Positions 7,886 to 15,105 of a DNA stretch of 64,000 bases are shown piece by piece. The stretch lies in contig CALHTB010000061.1 of assembly GCA_938038785.1 (NCBI GenBank), positions 22,467-86,466 of the forward strand, given 5' to 3'. The stretch comes from an uncultured Acidimicrobiales bacterium (GTDB taxonomy: Bacteria; Actinomycetota; Acidimicrobiia; Acidimicrobiales; SHLQ01). How positions within the stretch are numbered: position 1 is the first letter of the stretch; every line of letters starts with the position of its first letter. A model generated the notes under the pieces. The model was given only the letters and a program-made list of their open reading frames with translations, was not told the origin of the DNA and did no database searches. Made by a program: the position numbers and the translations under genes.

Positions 7886-8976
7886 AGAGGCTCGAAGGAA
7901 ACGTGTAGATAGTCGTTGTGACGAGGCTGTCCCCAGCAGGCCCAGAAGTCGCCCGTCGATGGCCGCATGACCGCGGCTCCGCTCGATTCGATGTGGTAAG
8001 GCTCGGCAGGGACTTGGCAAATGGCTTCGGGGTCTCGGGTGACGTCGAAGACCCGCTCGACATCGATGTCGCCTTCGGCCAACAACTTGGTGGCGGTTTC
8101 TAGGCGGGCGGCCGAGCTGTCCATCAGGCCCGGAGCCTTTGGCGCCTGCATCTTTTGGGCTTCGGGGTACAGCGTGTGGTTCGTGTGCACGATCGGGTAG
8201 GCGTCGAGCGCCTCGAGTGGCCGTGCCGACGGCATGGCCTCGACATTGAACCCGTCGCCATGTCGATCAAAGATCAGAAAGTTGTGAGCTCCGGCGAGGT
8301 CGGCTCCGAGGAGCACGTCACGGGCCTCGGCGGCCGTTGTTGTCTTCAGCATTCCGCGGACGACCGAGGTCCAGTTCACGCCACGAGTGCCATCGATGCC
8401 AACGAGGTTGTTGATGCCAACACACACGCCCTCACTGTTCATGCCGATCTGGCCGACACATCCGGTGGTGGTGAAGACGAGCGCGGCGGGTGCATCGTCG
8501 GGATGTACCCGAAGCAGCAACACGTGGTCGGTGGCGTCGTCGTGCATATCCCACGTCTGCCCATAGATGCCGCCATCCGCGGTGCGCCCATCGGGAATGA
8601 TCATTGCGGTGCAGTCGTCTTCGATGACCGACTCGGGCATCGGCCCGCCAACCACGGCGCGTACGGTATCGACGAAGTCGGTGAATCCGCCAACGACCAC
8701 CGCTTCAGCAGGCGTGATTCCCGCGGCTGCCGCCATCGACAGCATCTCTTCATGAACGCCCACGTCGAACAATTCGTGCGCCGGAAGCATCGACTCAGCA
8801 ATGTCGAGCACGTCACCTCGACTGAGCGGCCCGCCGCTCCACAGACCCGACATGACTAGCCCTACTCGCGCGTTCATGTAGGTCTGAATCTCGTCGGCAT
8901 AGGCAGCCCCGTGGGCCGCGCCGATTTCGCTCGGCGTGCCACCGACGTCGAGAATTCGGATCGGCGGACGCTTCAT
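7846..8976 (-). CDS. C45 / acyl-CoA:6-APA acyltransferase-like Ntn amidohydrolase
   Basis: This 376-residue protein resembles the C45 (AAT, isopenicillin N acyltransferase) family. The N-terminus RILDVGGTPSEIGAAHGAAY is characteristic. Cys122 in EDDCTAMIIP is the expected N-terminal nucleophile exposed by self-cleavage. Downstream motifs include TTTGCVGQIGMNSEGVCVGINN. Such enzymes make or break amide bonds. ATG 8976 overlaps the aminotransferase stop by 4 bases, so the two are one operon. In this setting it could hydrolyse an acylated polyamine intermediate, which is inference. The last dozen residues come from a 47-bp repeat. Confidence 0.82.
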   Translation of the reverse strand: MKRPPIRILDVGGTPSEIGAAHGAAYADEIQTYMNARVGLVMSGLWSGGPLSRGDVLDIAESMLPAHELFDVGVHEEMLSMAAAAGITPAEAVVVGGFTDFVDTVRAVVGGPMPESVIEDDCTAMIIPDGRTADGGIYGQTWDMHDDATDHVLLLRVHPDDAPAALVFTTTGCVGQIGMNSEGVCVGINNLVGIDGTRGVNWTSVVRGMLKTTTAAEARDVLLGADLAGAHNFLIFDRHGDGFNVEAMPSARPLEALDAYPIVHTNHTLYPEAQKMQAPKAPGLMDSSAARLETATKLLAEGDIDVERVFDVTRDPEAICQVPAEPYHIESSGAAVMRPSTGDFWACWGQPRHNDYLHVSFEPLSPPRVVSPGGLS

Positions 8977-10313
8977 GCCGCACCCCCTGCCTCTTCGGCG
9001 AACGCTGCACCCAACACTTCCAGCGCCTCGTCGATCTGTTCGTCGGTGATGGTGAGTGGTGGCAGGAACCGAACGCAGTTGCTGTACAACCCCGCCCGGA
9101 TCGTGATCAGACCTTTCGCAAGCGTGCTCTTCGTGATGGCCAAGGTGAGGTCGGGATTTGGTGTGAGGTGCTCATCGGTGACGAGCTCCATGACCAGCAT
9201 CGGCCCGAGACCACGGACGTCGGCGATCTCGGAGTGCTTAGCCTTCAGCGCCTCGAGCCCGGCACGGAGGCGTTCACCAACGGCTGTTGCCCGATCGAGG
9301 AACTCGGGAGTGTTGATGAGCTTGATCGTTTCGAGCGCAGCCACGCACGCAACCGGGTTGCCGCTGTACGTGCCGCCCATTCCTCCCGGGTGTGGAGCGT
9401 CGAGCAGTTCAGCCCGGCCAACGACGCCACTGATGGGCATTCCCGAGCCCATCGATTTCGCGATGGTGATGAGGTCGGGAACAACACCGCTGTGCTCGAT
9501 CGAGAACAGCTTGCCCGTGCGGCCAAATCCGGCTTGCACTTCGTCGGCCACCATGATGATGCCGTGCTCGTCGCAGATCTTGCGAATGGCTTGAAGGTAG
9601 GGCTTTGGTGCGGGGATAAAGCCGCCTTCGCCCTGCACCGGTTCGATGACGATGGCCGCCAACGCCGATGGGTCGACTTGGCTCACCAGCGCATCGTGAA
9701 GCCGTTCGATCGACCAGCCAACGAACTGTTCGGGGTCGGTGCCAGGGGGACGCCGTAGAACGTTTGGGAACGGAATGCGATAGATCTCCGAAGCAAACGG
9801 GCCAAAGCCCTTCTTGAAGAGCCCGTACTTCGACGTCATCGACATCGTCATGTTGGTGCGACCGTGATAGCCGCCTTCAAATACGAGGATGCCTTGTCGG
9901 CCGGTGGCTACCCGGGCGATCTTGACCGCGCTCTCCACAGCTTCAGCGCCAGAGTTCATCAACAGGGTCTTCTTTGGGAAGTCGCCCGGTGCAGCGTCGT
10001 TGAGCGCCTCGCTCAGCTGCACCATCGAATCGTGCGTGGCAACGATGCCGCAGATATGCAGCAGGTCGGCCGCCTGCGTCTGAATTGCGTCCACAACCGT
10101 TGGTGGGCAGTGGCCTGCCGCAAGCACACCGATGCCGCCAGCAAAGTCCAGCAATCGGTTCCCGTCGACGTCGGTGACGACAGCTCCTTCGGCTGACGCA
10201 ACACCGAGCTCGGTGAGGAAGGCGGCACCCGAACTCATTGCGGCGCGGCGACGCTCGACAATCTCGACACTCTTGGGACCGGGGATGGTCGTTTCCAGAT
10301 GAATTGAAGCCAT
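8973..10313 (-). CDS. gabT: Class III aminotransferase, 4-aminobutyrate/polyamine type
   Basis: This 446-residue PLP enzyme has the class III motifs NSGAEAVESAVKIAR (cofactor phosphate), FEGGYHGRTNMTM, IIMVADEVQAGFGRTGK and the Schiff-base lysine at about residue 286 (TIAKSMGSG). It most resembles GabT/PuuE, which transfers the amino group of GABA to 2-oxoglutarate and yields succinate semialdehyde. Putrescine or ornithine aminotransferase activity is possible. It lies first in the operon with the C45 amidohydrolase and divergent from the PuuB-like oxidase, which fits the lower end of putrescine breakdown. Confidence 0.88.
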   Translation of the reverse strand: MASIHLETTIPGPKSVEIVERRRAAMSSGAAFLTELGVASAEGAVVTDVDGNRLLDFAGGIGVLAAGHCPPTVVDAIQTQAADLLHICGIVATHDSMVQLSEALNDAAPGDFPKKTLLMNSGAEAVESAVKIARVATGRQGILVFEGGYHGRTNMTMSMTSKYGLFKKGFGPFASEIYRIPFPNVLRRPPGTDPEQFVGWSIERLHDALVSQVDPSALAAIVIEPVQGEGGFIPAPKPYLQAIRKICDEHGIIMVADEVQAGFGRTGKLFSIEHSGVVPDLITIAKSMGSGMPISGVVGRAELLDAPHPGGMGGTYSGNPVACVAALETIKLINTPEFLDRATAVGERLRAGLEALKAKHSEIADVRGLGPMLVMELVTDEHLTPNPDLTLAITKSTLAKGLITIRAGLYSNCVRFLPPLTITDEQIDEALEVLGAAFAEEAGGAA

Positions 10314-10421
10314 CGGGAGATAGTAACGATTCCGAGGTGCTTGTGCGAGTGTTCAACGGAATCCGAGTCTCCATCACGTCTTTCTCGCCAGATGGTCGGC
10401 CGTCAGGTACGTTGACGACCA
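10314..10421. promoter_or_regulatory. Divergent promoter region between gabT and the FAD oxidase gene
   Basis: These 108 bases separate two genes transcribed away from each other, so promoters for both must lie here or overlap the gene ends. No clear operator palindrome or strong -35/-10 pair stands out by eye. Confidence 0.5.
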
Positions 10422-11831
10422 ATGTCAAACCACCGAGATGCCGCCAGCCAAAACTTCCTCGATACCGCGACAACGACCGCATTGTGGCTCGACCAGCTGG
10501 GCGAGATCCAGCAACGACCAGCACTCGACGGCAATGTCGATGTTGACGTTGCCATCGTTGGTGGTGGCTTTAGCGGGCTCTGGACTGCCTACTACCTTCG
10601 CCAGCTCGATCCGACCGTACGCATCGCGATTATCGAAAAACACTTCTGCGGCTACGGCGCGTCTGGGCGAAACGGAGGTTGGGCAGAGGGTGGACTTGCC
10701 GTCGGGCCCGAGAAGTACTCGCAATGGTCATCGATGGACGCGGCGATGCGCCTGGTGCACGCCATGTATGACTCGGTGGACGAGATCGGGCGGGTGGTTC
10801 GAGCAGAAGACATCTACTGTGGGTATGCCAAGGGTGGGTGGATTCGACTTGCCCGAAACGGCCCGCAGGATCGTCGGCTTCGCGACGAGATGGCCGAGCC
10901 CGACGCGCACGGCACGCTCCTTAGCGCAGAGCAAGCTCGCGGTTACCTCAACGCCACCGACGTACGGTCGGGCGCGTACACGCCGCACTGCGCGGCGATC
11001 GATCCGGCTCGCCTGGTGCGGGGGCTCGCGGACGCGGTCGAACGCGAAGGCGTCACGATTTACGAAGACACGTCCGTGGCCAGCATCGATGAACGAGAGA
11101 CCGAGGCGAACATCATCCGCACCAACAAGGGGACCGTCCGCGCCGACGTCGTGGTGCGAGCCACCGAGGCATACACCCGCGACCTGATCGGCGAACGCCG
11201 GGCTCTGCTTCCCGTCTACTCCCTCATGGTCGCGACCGAACCATTGCCTGACGCCATGTTCGACGAGATCGGGCTGGCCGATCGACCAACGTTCAGCGAC
11301 GATCGTTTTATGGTGATTTACGGCCAGCGCACCGAGGACAACCGCTTAGCCTTTGGTGGCCGCGGTGTGCCGTATCTTTTTGGCTCGGCCATCAGTGAGC
11401 AGGCCGAAACTCATGACGACTCCCACGCGCTGATTCGCGAGACCCTCATTGAAATGCTGCCGGTGATCAAGGACGTGCAGTTCACCCACCGTTGGGGTGG
11501 TGTGTTGGGCATCCCACGCGACTGGGTCCCCGGCCTTCGGTTCGACAGCGCATCTGGCTTGGGTGTTCTCGGTGGATACGTCGGCGAGGGTGTCGCTGCG
11601 GCAAACCTGGCCGGCCGAACCATGGCCGAGCTCATCCACGGCGAGCCGACTGAGCGAACCGATCTCCCCTGGGTTGGGCACACCGTTCGGAACTGGGAAC
11701 CCGAGCCGTTCCGCTGGCTCGGAGTGCGAAGCAGCCGTCGCATCCTGGCCGCCGCCGACGACCGGGAGTACGCCAGCGACCGGGACGCAAAGCTGGCTTA
11801 CCGCATTTCAAAATTCCTCAAAGGTGCCTAA
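10422..11831 (+). CDS. FAD-dependent oxidoreductase, gamma-glutamylputrescine oxidase-like (DAO family)
   Basis: This 469-residue protein has the dinucleotide-binding motif VDVAIVGGGFSGLWTAYYLRQ near residue 40, IIEKHFCGYGASGRNGGW as in PuuB/OrdL proteins, and a C-terminal FAD motif GLGVLGGYVGEGVAAANLAGR. PuuB-type enzymes oxidise a terminal amine to an aldehyde, releasing ammonia and hydrogen peroxide. Divergent neighbours gabT and C45 and the nearby agmatinase/Pot operon support an acylated or free polyamine substrate. The partners PuuA, PuuC and PuuD are not in the window. Confidence 0.85.
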   Translation: MSNHRDAASQNFLDTATTTALWLDQLGEIQQRPALDGNVDVDVAIVGGGFSGLWTAYYLRQLDPTVRIAIIEKHFCGYGASGRNGGWAEGGLAVGPEKYSQWSSMDAAMRLVHAMYDSVDEIGRVVRAEDIYCGYAKGGWIRLARNGPQDRRLRDEMAEPDAHGTLLSAEQARGYLNATDVRSGAYTPHCAAIDPARLVRGLADAVEREGVTIYEDTSVASIDERETEANIIRTNKGTVRADVVVRATEAYTRDLIGERRALLPVYSLMVATEPLPDAMFDEIGLADRPTFSDDRFMVIYGQRTEDNRLAFGGRGVPYLFGSAISEQAETHDDSHALIRETLIEMLPVIKDVQFTHRWGGVLGIPRDWVPGLRFDSASGLGVLGGYVGEGVAAANLAGRTMAELIHGEPTERTDLPWVGHTVRNWEPEPFRWLGVRSSRRILAAADDREYASDRDAKLAYRISKFLKGA

Positions 11832-11898
11832 GAAGAGCGCGCACAAAGGGGTTGTAGTTGCCTGAGATCGAACCATTCAGACATCGTCCTCTTGTAAG

Positions 11899-11918
11899 TC
11901 TACCTACTAGTAGATAGA
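11899..11918. promoter_or_regulatory. 20-bp palindromic operator candidate before the DJ-1-like gene
   Basis: TCTACCTACTAGTAGATAGA reads the same on both strands except for one pair (positions 5 and 16). It lies 28 bases before the ATG at 11947, over or beside the likely promoter. Size and symmetry suit a TetR-family dimer site. A TetR gene lies 1.9 kb downstream, and its own upstream region (13778-13787) carries a related half-site, AGTAGACTT. Confidence 0.6.
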
Positions 11919-11946
11919 GTAACTTATCTTCAACAAAAGGAACGCA

Positions 11947-12642
11947 ATGTCTGATTCAAAGCGAATTCTCATTCTGATGTCATCACACGACGAACTTGGC
12001 CTGTCTGGCAAGAAGACCGGTACCTGGTTCGAAGAGGTGGCAACGCCCTACTACGTGCTGCGAGAGGCTGGTCACGAAGTGGTGCTGGCGTCGCTCGACG
12101 GTGGCCATGCACCAATCGACCTGCTGAGCATGCAGGCACCGTTCACCACCCCCAACACCGATCGCTTCCTTGACGATCCGGTGGCCATGTTTGCGCTGCA
12201 GAACACCAACAGCCTTCGCACGATGAACACCAACGACTTCGATGCGTTGTTCGTGCCCGGCGGCTACGGATTGCTCTGGGACCTCGCTGGAGACGCGCAG
12301 ACAATCGCCATGCTCGAGCAGTTCTACGCTGACGAGAAGCCCATGGCGATGGTCTGCCACGGGCCGGCGGTTCTACGCGACGCGAAGAAGCCCGATGGAA
12401 CCCCGTTGGTGAAAGGCGTGAATCTCACCGGCTTCAAGAACGATGAGGACATCGAACTTGACCTGCTCCGCCATCTTCTCTTCTCGCTTGAGGATGACCT
12501 TCAGATGCGGGGTGCGAACTACTCATCTTCGGAGAACAACTGGGATGTCAACATCGTCGTCGACGGCAACCTGCTCACCGGCCAGAACCCGGCCAGTGCG
12601 CCAGGCTTGGCCAAGCAGTTGGCTGAAGCCGTAGTTGGTTAG
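11947..12642 (+). CDS. DJ-1/PfpI superfamily protein, Hsp31/glyoxalase III-like
   Basis: This 231-residue protein has the class I glutamine amidotransferase-like fold. The nucleophile-elbow cysteine is in MAMVCHGPAVL, a glycine motif FVPGGYGLLWDL precedes it, and an N-terminal insertion GKKTGTWFEEVATPYYVL carries the conserved Glu typical of Hsp31/YDR533c-type proteins. These act as glyoxalases, deglycases or chaperones against methylglyoxal and other carbonyls. AAAGGA precedes the ATG. The near-perfect palindrome upstream and the nearby TetR gene suggest induction by a reactive electrophile, which is inference. Confidence 0.87.
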   Translation: MSDSKRILILMSSHDELGLSGKKTGTWFEEVATPYYVLREAGHEVVLASLDGGHAPIDLLSMQAPFTTPNTDRFLDDPVAMFALQNTNSLRTMNTNDFDALFVPGGYGLLWDLAGDAQTIAMLEQFYADEKPMAMVCHGPAVLRDAKKPDGTPLVKGVNLTGFKNDEDIELDLLRHLLFSLEDDLQMRGANYSSSENNWDVNIVVDGNLLTGQNPASAPGLAKQLAEAVVG

Positions 12643-12765
12643 ACCGTGTAGATCCTCGCGATCAGAAAATTGAGATCTGGCGGGGTCGACTTCGCCCGCG
12701 GCCTCGCCACTCTCATCTCGCCCACGGTGTGCACCGTCGCACACCTCACGAAAGCGGTTCAAAAC

Positions 12766-13752
12766 ATGAAACAACTCGCCCCTGTTGACAGCCTGACTAT
12801 CGATGTGCTCGTCGACAATCACTCCGACGCCCTGTCGAGCGTTGCTCCGGGCATTACAAGCGAGTGGCAGCGAGCCCGCAACGCTGGTCACGCTGAACTC
12901 AGCGGCGATGGACACTGTTGTGCCAACCACGGATTGTCACTGGTCGTAACTGCCCGCCGCGGCGCGACGACGCGCCGAGTCCTATTCGATGCTGGACCAG
13001 CGGCCGCATCCATCGACTACAACTCCGATCGGCTCGATCTCGACCTGCCACAGACCGATGCGGTTGTGCTCTCGCACGGCCACTGGGACCACGCTGGCGG
13101 CCTTCCCGCGGCGCTTCGACAGATTCGAGGGACGAGCGACAAGCGCGTACCCGTCTACTGCCACCCAGAGATGTGGCATCAACGGGCGCTACCACTTCCC
13201 GACGGAAGCCTGTTCCCCATAAAGCCGATCCCGACTCGCGAAGAGTTAACCGAGGCAGGCGGCGACGTCGTAGTAACAACCGAGGAGCAGCTGATACTGG
13301 ACGACATGTTCTACGTCAGCGACGAGATTGCTCGCCGGACCGACTACGAGCTCGGATTTCCCGGACACATGCGACGCCTTGGCGACGACCAACCCTGGGA
13401 GCCAGATCCGCAGCTCCTCGACGAGCGTTACCTGGCCGTCGATGTAGCGGGTCTAGGTCCAGTGGTGTTCTCGGCGTGCTCCCACGCCGGAATCGTCAAC
13501 GTCCAACGCGACGCAGCCGACCGATTCGGTCAGCCGATCTACGCCCTGTGCGGAGGATTTCACTTGTCGGGTGGAAACGAGAAGATCATTGGGGCCACTG
13601 TCGATGACCTCGCGAACGCCGACGTTGCTGTGCTGCTCCCCGGTCATTGCACTGGGTGGCGTGCAGTAGCTGCACTCGATGCAGCGATGCCCGACGGCCG
13701 GGTCACCCCACTCGCCGTCGGGATGCGAATCGAGCTCCCATCCTCGACATGA
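12766..13752 (+). CDS. Metallo-beta-lactamase-fold hydrolase (MJ0301/pterin-phosphate synthase-like)
   Basis: This 328-residue protein has the metal motif LSHGHWDHAGGL (HxHxDH), a later His in SACSHAGIVN, and CGGFHLSGG and LLPGHCTGW near the end. That layout matches the MBL subfamily that includes dihydropterin-ribofuranosyl-aminobenzene-phosphate synthase. ATG 12766 begins MKQLAPVDSLTIDVLVDNHSD; the frame runs open 96 bases further upstream but without family-like sequence. Substrate unknown. It follows the DJ-1-like gene on the same strand after 123 bases and precedes the TetR gene. Confidence 0.82.
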   Translation: MKQLAPVDSLTIDVLVDNHSDALSSVAPGITSEWQRARNAGHAELSGDGHCCANHGLSLVVTARRGATTRRVLFDAGPAAASIDYNSDRLDLDLPQTDAVVLSHGHWDHAGGLPAALRQIRGTSDKRVPVYCHPEMWHQRALPLPDGSLFPIKPIPTREELTEAGGDVVVTTEEQLILDDMFYVSDEIARRTDYELGFPGHMRRLGDDQPWEPDPQLLDERYLAVDVAGLGPVVFSACSHAGIVNVQRDAADRFGQPIYALCGGFHLSGGNEKIIGATVDDLANADVAVLLPGHCTGWRAVAALDAAMPDGRVTPLAVGMRIELPSST

Positions 13753-13808
13753 CGTAGGAATCCTGCGGCACCGGCTTAGTAGACTTGAACGTTCGAGGAG
13801 CCTCACAC

Positions 13809-14387
13809 ATGGCACAACCATCTGGACGTCCGATCAAGGAAGAGCTGATTGTGGCGGCCCAACATCTCATCCAAGACGTCGGCGTTAGCGACTTTAGCTA
13901 CGCCGACCTTGCAGAAACTGTCGAGGTGACCAAGGCGTCGATCCATTACCATTTCGCTCGCAAAGACGACCTCGTCGCAGCGGTGTTGACCGATTATTGC
14001 GAGCGGTTCGACGACCAGGTGGAGGCGATTCCACCGGGGAGTGTGGCCGACCGAATCGGGGCCTACGCGAAGTTGTTCGACGTCAGCGCGAACGACGGTC
14101 TCATGTGCCCATGCGGAACAATCGCGATGGAATGGGGAGCGGTTGGCGAGGTCTCGCAACAGTGTGTCGAACGCTTCTTCGCTACGCAGTCCGCGTGGTT
14201 AACCGCCGAGGTACAGGCTGGACTTGATGCTGGAGAGTTGACCGGTGAAATAGATCCAGCGTTAGTCGGGGTCGGGATTCTCTCAGCCCTAGAAGGTGCC
14301 GTGCTCATCAATCGAGCAGGTACGTCTGTCGAGCCTTCGGCCATCGTCAAGGGCCTCATGGCAGCGTTGGTCAAAGCACCTGCGTAG
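13809..14387 (+). CDS. TetR/AcrR family regulator with a Cys-Pro-Cys motif
   Basis: This 192-residue repressor has an N-terminal helix-turn-helix (FSYADLAETVEVTKASIHYHF, then ARKDDLVAAVL) and a helical ligand domain. The ligand domain contains LMCPCGTIAMEWG: two cysteines around a proline at the place where NemR/YxaF-like regulators have a conserved Cys. ATG 13809 has GAGGAG 8 bases upstream. It is probably autoregulated and controls the DJ-1/MBL genes through the palindrome at 11899. A redox or electrophile-sensing role is inferred from the cysteines. Confidence 0.85.
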   Translation: MAQPSGRPIKEELIVAAQHLIQDVGVSDFSYADLAETVEVTKASIHYHFARKDDLVAAVLTDYCERFDDQVEAIPPGSVADRIGAYAKLFDVSANDGLMCPCGTIAMEWGAVGEVSQQCVERFFATQSAWLTAEVQAGLDAGELTGEIDPALVGVGILSALEGAVLINRAGTSVEPSAIVKGLMAALVKAPA

Positions 14388-14404
14388 ACGCCTGAGCTGT
14401 AGAA

Positions 14405-14875
14405 CTACTCCTCGGCGCTCCCGAGGAAAGAGCCTGCCGCCATATCGGAAGCCGACGCCCAGATGGGATGCACCCGAATCAAAACCTGAGCGGCGTCACC
14501 CAGCTCCTCGCACCATGTCTGTCCCAGAGTCGGACCGAGGTAGCGAGTGGCACAACGGCGATACGAGTCGGTGAGGCCATCGGTCCGTTCGAGGTTGACC
14601 GTTCCTCTAATGCGGACACTTCGGTAGGGAAAGGTCTCGGTGTCGATCGTGACCATCACCGAAGTACCCGTTTCCAAATCAGCCACCTTCTTGGCCTGAG
14701 CGAAGGTCGAGAGAAGAAGTTCGTTCTCGCTCCACTCGAACCACATCGGCGCGACGTAGGGTTCGCCGGTTGTGCCAACCCAACTCAGGCGAGCCGGAAT
14801 CCGCGACTCCAACAGGAGCAGCGTCGAGCGAGACGGCGCTGCAAGGGCCGCTGGGATGTCCAAAGGTGTTGTCAT
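14405..14875 (-). CDS. Pyridoxamine 5'-phosphate oxidase-like flavin-binding protein
   Basis: This 156-residue split-barrel protein contains RIPARLSWVGTTGEPYVAPMW, ENELLLSTFAQAKKVADLE, VMVTIDTETFPYRSVRIRG and a C-terminal IRVHPIWASASDM, typical of PNPOx-like/F420-binding small proteins. Actinobacterial members often bind F420, FMN or haem. ATG 14875 gives the natural N-terminus; an upstream in-frame start at 14929 adds an unrelated basic leader. It converges on the TetR gene with an 18-base gap. Confidence 0.78.
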   Translation of the reverse strand: MTTPLDIPAALAAPSRSTLLLLESRIPARLSWVGTTGEPYVAPMWFEWSENELLLSTFAQAKKVADLETGTSVMVTIDTETFPYRSVRIRGTVNLERTDGLTDSYRRCATRYLGPTLGQTWCEELGDAAQVLIRVHPIWASASDMAAGSFLGSAEE

Positions 14876-15105
14876 GTTCTGGGTCCGCTCTTCTGAAGGT
14901 GGCCTGTGTGGCCTGGCCGAGAGGCCCACCCTAGGGCTTCGCCCAAAAGCGTGTGTCTAGGGGCTAGATCCGAGATAGATCGTGATTCGTAGGCACCACC
15001 GCAATTTTGAGAGGTCGCATCTATAGCGATTAAGGACCCTAATATTGGGGTCGATAGGTTCGTTCCGGCAGTGACGGGACTGGCGGAATTTGTCCGGCGA
15101 GGATC
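14876..15105. promoter_or_regulatory. 230-base divergent intergenic region with a small inverted repeat
   Basis: No gene is visible. At 15035-15052 an imperfect 6-bp stem (GACCCT / GGGGTC, loop AATATT) lies 54 bases before the GGDEF-EAL gene and could be an operator. I looked for the conserved core of a c-di-GMP riboswitch and did not find it. Confidence 0.35.

Noticed and set aside
14930..15105. c-di-GMP riboswitch before the GGDEF-EAL gene
   Set aside because: The conserved core sequences of known c-di-GMP aptamers are not visible.
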